A stretch of DNA of 7,231 bases, from NCBI GenBank assembly GCA_964517215.1, contig CAZFBR010000180.1, forward strand, positions 1-7,231, in the 5' to 3' direction. This DNA comes from CAZFBR01 sp035353495 [NCBI: uncultured bacterium]. GTDB taxonomy: Bacteria > DAOPZR01. Positions 4,711 to 7,231 of this stretch are shown here, one piece after another (the stretch's first letter is position 1; each line of letters opens with the position of its first letter). Below the pieces are notes generated by a model that saw only the letters and a list, made by a program, of their open reading frames with translations, ran no database searches and was not told the DNA's origin. The position numbers and the translations under genes are program-made.

Positions 4711-5354
4711 TCCGTCACCGTGATGAACTGTTCCGCGGCGAACAGATCAGCCGGGGCGATCACCGTTTCGTCGATCGGGATGGCGCTGCCGTACCGCTGC
4801 CGCAGTGCCCGCCGGACCACAAAATCATCCAGATCGAAATCGCCCAGTTTCTGCACTGCACCCGGCTTAATGCCAGCCGCCCGCTCATAGAGCTTGTAGA
4901 CCAGTTCCGAACAGTAGAGCTTGTCGTCCGACCATTCGAAGTAATAGTCATACTGCTTGCCCAGCCAGCGCTCGCCCAGCGCCCGCATCCGGCCCGTTAC
5001 CGCCGGGGTCAGCACTCGATCGGCCTCGCGCAGGCGGCGGTGGGCCGCCTGCCCCTCCTCGCCGCGCGCCACCCAATCACGGTACGGCGTCCAGCATACC
5101 GGTTCGATCGCCTCAAGCACCCGCGTATCGCCGTTGACGATAAAGACCATGCCGCAATGGGTGTACGGACTGTGCGTGGCCCGGCGGATCGCCTCGCTCT
5201 GCGGCGACCGCGCGGCCTGGAACACGATATCGCCGTCCCGCAGCTGCGCCGCCGTTCCAACGGTAACTGCAGGTGACGATGGCCGGGCGCAGCCGGCAGC
5301 GAGGCAAACAACTGCCAGCGCCGCCGCGAAACGTCGGCAGCGCCAGTAGCTCAT
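4707..5354 (-). CDS. YiiX/YaeF-like permuted papain-fold lipoprotein
   Basis: A 215-residue predicted lipoprotein. Residues 1-21 are a signal peptide with LAAGC giving lipidated C22. The rest resembles the YiiX/YaeF group of permuted NlpC/P60-like papain-fold hydrolases: LRDGDIVFQ (38-46), the His motif SPYTHCGMVF (62-71) with H66, then VLEAIEPVCWTPY, and the Cys motif KLYCSELVYKLYE (145-157) with C148. The His-before-Cys order is the circular permutation typical of the group. Substrate is unknown; family members are suggested to act on amide or ester bonds in lipids or peptides. The frame is open far upstream, but the ATG at 5352-5354 gives the signal peptide and an ATGA overlap with the preceding gene. 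Translation is probably coupled on both sides. Confidence 0.88.
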   Translation of the reverse strand: MSYWRCRRFAAALAVVCLAAGCARPSSPAVTVGTAAQLRDGDIVFQAARSPQSEAIRRATHSPYTHCGMVFIVNGDTRVLEAIEPVCWTPYRDWVARGEEGQAAHRRLREADRVLTPAVTGRMRALGERWLGKQYDYYFEWSDDKLYCSELVYKLYERAAGIKPGAVQKLGDFDLDDFVVRRALRQRYGSAIPIDETVIAPADLFAAEQFITVTE

Positions 5355-5887
5355 TCTGCCGCCAGATCGACAAACGCCACGCCAAGCAGGCGGGGGGTTC
5401 GCTGGAACCGGTGCAGCGGCAGGCCGCACGCAGCCCGGGCGCCGCTGCGCGCCAGTCCGCCGAAATCGTACGTTACATCCGTCCAGCGCATGGCATCTTC
5501 CTGTACCGGTTCGTGATACCATGCCGCATCGTCGCGGGCATAATCACCGTCGCGGGCCAGGTCGCGGTCGTGCAGCATCCCCGCTTCGCGCCAGACGTAG
5601 GGGGCGGCAAGCGCCGCCGCTGTCCCCGGCGCCATGCCCGGGGCATACGCCAGCCCCGCACCATGCAGTTCGGGATGCCGGTCCATGAATTCACGCAGGC
5701 GCATATAAATCGGCAGCGTCGACAGCGTTTCCGTTGCGCCCAGCCGCGCCGCCAGTTCGGCCAGCGCGCGTTCCGCCGCCGCCTGGCGGTCCGGGGCGAT
5801 ACCGGCAATTTCCGCGTCCGTCAGGGCGCAGCCGCCGGCCAGCACCAGCCCGGCGAGCAGAACCAGCCCGCCCGCGCGGCGCGTCAT
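5351..5887 (-). CDS. Lipoprotein with stand-alone Cache-like (PDC) sensor domain
   Basis: A 178-residue predicted lipoprotein: RR at 3-4, a hydrophobic core and LAGGC giving lipidated C20. Residues 30-55 form an Ala-rich helix. About 58-160 resembles an extracytoplasmic Cache/PDC ligand-binding domain: REFMDRHPELHGAGLAYAP (65-83), APYVWREAG (95-103), DDAAWYHEP (119-127), W135, then TYDFGG (139-144) and the closing CGLPLHR (154-160). In receptors this fold precedes a membrane helix and a kinase, cyclase or chemotaxis module; none is present here, so the domain stands alone on a lipid anchor. The assignment rests on motif recall and needs a profile search. The ATG at 5885-5887 overlaps the upstream stop as ATGA; the longer upstream frame would bury the signal peptide. 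The ligand is unknown. Confidence 0.85.
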   Translation of the reverse strand: MTRRAGGLVLLAGLVLAGGCALTDAEIAGIAPDRQAAAERALAELAARLGATETLSTLPIYMRLREFMDRHPELHGAGLAYAPGMAPGTAAALAAPYVWREAGMLHDRDLARDGDYARDDAAWYHEPVQEDAMRWTDVTYDFGGLARSGARAACGLPLHRFQRTPRLLGVAFVDLAAE

Positions 5888-6840
5888 TCCGCCGCCGGTA
5901 CCGCGCCGGTATCCGCGACCAGCCCGCCCGCCGGGTGCCGCAGGCGCAGCGTCCACCCATCCGCTGCCGCCAGCACCCGGTTGCCGGCGCTGACCCGCAG
6001 CGCATAGTCGCCGGGCAATAGACCGCCAGCCAGCGACGGGTTGACCGCCCGCGCTTCCGGCCGCAGCCGCACGGCACCGGCGGCACTGCTGTCATCCGCC
6101 ACCATGCGCCAGCGCACCGCCAGCACGCCGCGCGTATCGCGCAGATCGACAAAAACCGGCCCGCCGGCGGGGCGGGTCAGCAGGAGCAGTGCCGGACCAC
6201 CCGGCCCGCCGGGCACCGCCAGTCCCGCTGGCAGCGCCGTGTCATGCCATGCCGCAGCGAGGGAATCCGCCCGGTACCCGATGGCTGGCGTATCGTCGCC
6301 GGCATATGCCGGCAGCACAAACCACCAGCCGGGGAGCGCCGGGGTCTCCTGCCGCACCGTCGTCAGCGGCTGCGCCGGCGCGGCCGCCGCCACTTCCAGC
6401 CGCAGCCAGTAATTTCCTTCCGTGCCGGTGCGGTTACTCACCAGCAGCCGATAGTCGCCGGCCGGCAGTTCACGGGTGAAGAGTCGCCCCTCAAATCCGC
6501 CCGCCTCCGCACTCTGCACCGCCGCACCCGCCGCGGTGAACAGGGCAAAGGTCAGGCCGTTGCCTGCGCTCGACTGCTGGCCCGCCACCAGGGTTACGGT
6601 GCCCGCCGCCGGCAGCGTGAACGCATACCAGTCCTTGTCATTGCGGACCGCAATGCCCGCACTCACGCGTTCACCCGGCAGGATCAGGGTCGCGCGCTCA
6701 ACCCGGTTGTTCGGCTCCACTTCCGACGCCGCCAGCGCGGCACCGGCGGACAGCAGCAGCATGATGCCGGCGACAACCAGCCGGGCCAGCCCCCTCCCGC
6801 CCTGCGGCCGGGGCATTCTTGACAGCATACCGGTATTCAC
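5884..6840 (-). CDS. Secreted protein with PPC-type beta-sandwich domain
   Basis: A 318-residue exported protein, starting with GTG. Residues 10-37 form a signal peptide (basic region, LVVAGIMLLLSAGAALA) with likely cleavage near 37-38. Residues 39-150 match the bacterial pre-peptidase C-terminal (PPC) domain: EVEPNNRVERA (40-50), then NDKDWYAFTLPAAGTVTLV (67-85) and LPAGDYRLLVS (125-135). About 150-318 is Gly/Ala-rich, with a second LPGDYALRVS (275-284) suggesting another related beta-sandwich. No protease or other catalytic domain is fused, though PPC domains are commonly appendages of secreted peptidases. A binding or structural role is inferred. The GTG at 6838-6840 is chosen because a full AGGAGG ends 8 nt before it; an ATG at 6828 is possible but 20 nt from that site. 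It begins 12 nt after the uvrC stop. Confidence 0.85.
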   Translation of the reverse strand: MNTGMLSRMPRPQGGRGLARLVVAGIMLLLSAGAALAASEVEPNNRVERATLILPGERVSAGIAVRNDKDWYAFTLPAAGTVTLVAGQQSSAGNGLTFALFTAAGAAVQSAEAGGFEGRLFTRELPAGDYRLLVSNRTGTEGNYWLRLEVAAAAPAQPLTTVRQETPALPGWWFVLPAYAGDDTPAIGYRADSLAAAWHDTALPAGLAVPGGPGGPALLLLTRPAGGPVFVDLRDTRGVLAVRWRMVADDSSAAGAVRLRPEARAVNPSLAGGLLPGDYALRVSAGNRVLAAADGWTLRLRHPAGGLVADTGAVPAAE

Positions 6841-6848
6841 GACAGGCA

Positions 6849-6854
6849 CCTCCT
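6849..6854 (-). promoter_or_regulatory. Strong ribosome-binding site deciding the GTG start
   Basis: AGGAGG on the minus strand, overlapping the TAG stop codon of uvrC and placed 8 nt before the GTG at 6840. It is the best Shine-Dalgarno sequence in this operon and contrasts with the weak sites at the three downstream ATGA junctions, which fits one main entry point followed by coupled re-initiation. Confidence 0.8.
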
Positions 6855-7231
6855 ATGCATGCGGCACTTGGTTTTCCGGTGCGGCCGTCCGCACCGGTTC
6901 CGCTGCTGCCGCAACAACATCCGGCAGTGGTTCTTTCCGGGGTTCGCCCTGCGTCTCACCCAGCATCGCCTGCATGGTCATCACCACCGCAAGCGGCGTG
7001 GCCGTCGCGGCGGCCAGCTCCGCCGCCGGCAGTGTCGCCAGTTCCGCGAGCGAATACCGCGCCAGCATCTTCTTCGCGCGCACCGCACCGATCCCCGGGA
7101 CATCCTCCAGCGTCGAGCGCAGCATGGCCGCACCGTGCCGGCGCCGGTAGGCGGTATTGACGAACCGGTGCACTTCGTCGCGCAAACGGATCAGCAGGTG
7201 CTTCGCCTCCTCGGGGAGCGCCACCGGTTCC
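6853..7231 (-). CDS. uvrC: Excinuclease ABC subunit C, C-terminal part
   Basis: The last 125 residues of UvrC, the dual-incision nuclease of nucleotide excision repair; the gene enters from the right edge. The visible part begins at the conserved LPEEAKHLLIRLRDEVHRF (5-23), which closes the RNase H-like nuclease domain; the His in HRF is probably the third member of its Asp-Asp-His catalytic set. A tandem helix-hairpin-helix DNA-binding region follows, with VPGIGAVRAKKML (44-56) and a second, less regular hairpin around 61-90. After it comes a tail of about 35 residues (91-125), acidic/Ala/Pro-rich, beyond the usual end of the family. The stop codon overlaps the ribosome-binding site of the next gene, so uvrC and the envelope genes are probably on one transcript. 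Confidence 0.95.
   Translation of the reverse strand, partial: EPVALPEEAKHLLIRLRDEVHRFVNTAYRRRHGAAMLRSTLEDVPGIGAVRAKKMLARYSLAELATLPAAELAAATATPLAVVMTMQAMLGETQGEPRKEPLPDVVAAAAEPVRTAAPENQVPHA

Noticed and set aside
5273-6007. Plus-strand open frames across the Cache-like and PPC genes, also 6244-7150.
   Set aside because: They are low-complexity shadows with no ribosome-binding site or domain; the minus-strand genes have signal peptides and chained overlaps.
6827-6836. Perfect palindrome ATACCGGTAT at the start of the PPC gene.
   Set aside because: It lies within the first codons and is a single 10-bp site; nothing else supports an operator here.

Overview
The window is about 7.2 kb of GC-rich bacterial chromosome, densely coded, with gene ends overlapping by a few bases and vegetative-type (sigma-70-like) promoters. 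The housekeeping genes (gatC, gatA, uvrC, thioredoxin) point to a chromosome rather than a plasmid or phage. I see no insertion sequence, integrase, CRISPR array, tRNA or rRNA. Lipoprotein signals and a YiiX-like lipoprotein fit a diderm (Gram-negative-type) bacterium. The small Cys-rich protein and the epimerase recall anaerobic groups such as Desulfuromonadota or diderm Firmicutes, but this is an impression and the phylum is not resolved.

Layout, left to right. (1) Positions 1-616, minus strand: gatC followed by the start of gatA, which make the GatCAB amidotransferase; their promoter is at 684-712. (2) 728-1060, minus: an atypical thioredoxin, divergent from (3) 1137-2249, plus: an NAD-dependent nucleotide-sugar epimerase with a four-cysteine zinc-ribbon-like insert. 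The two promoters between them overlap. (4) 2418-2852, minus: a small lipoprotein with a strong terminator at 2370-2405. (5) 2973-3915, minus: a MerR/TipAS-type regulator with a 19-bp-spacer promoter and probably no leader, followed 4 nt later by a 48-residue Cys-rich protein. (6) 3997-7231, minus: the end of uvrC, then four exported or membrane genes, each later junction an ATGA stop/start overlap: a PPC-domain secreted protein, a Cache-like lipoprotein, a YiiX-like papain-fold lipoprotein and a membrane-anchored NlpC/P60 hydrolase.

The most unusual part is block 6. A DNA repair gene leads directly into a tightly coupled envelope module that combines a possible sensor domain, a beta-sandwich secreted protein and two papain-like hydrolases of different families. 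I know of no described system with this composition, and its function is unknown. The MerR plus Cys-rich microprotein pair is the second point of interest.
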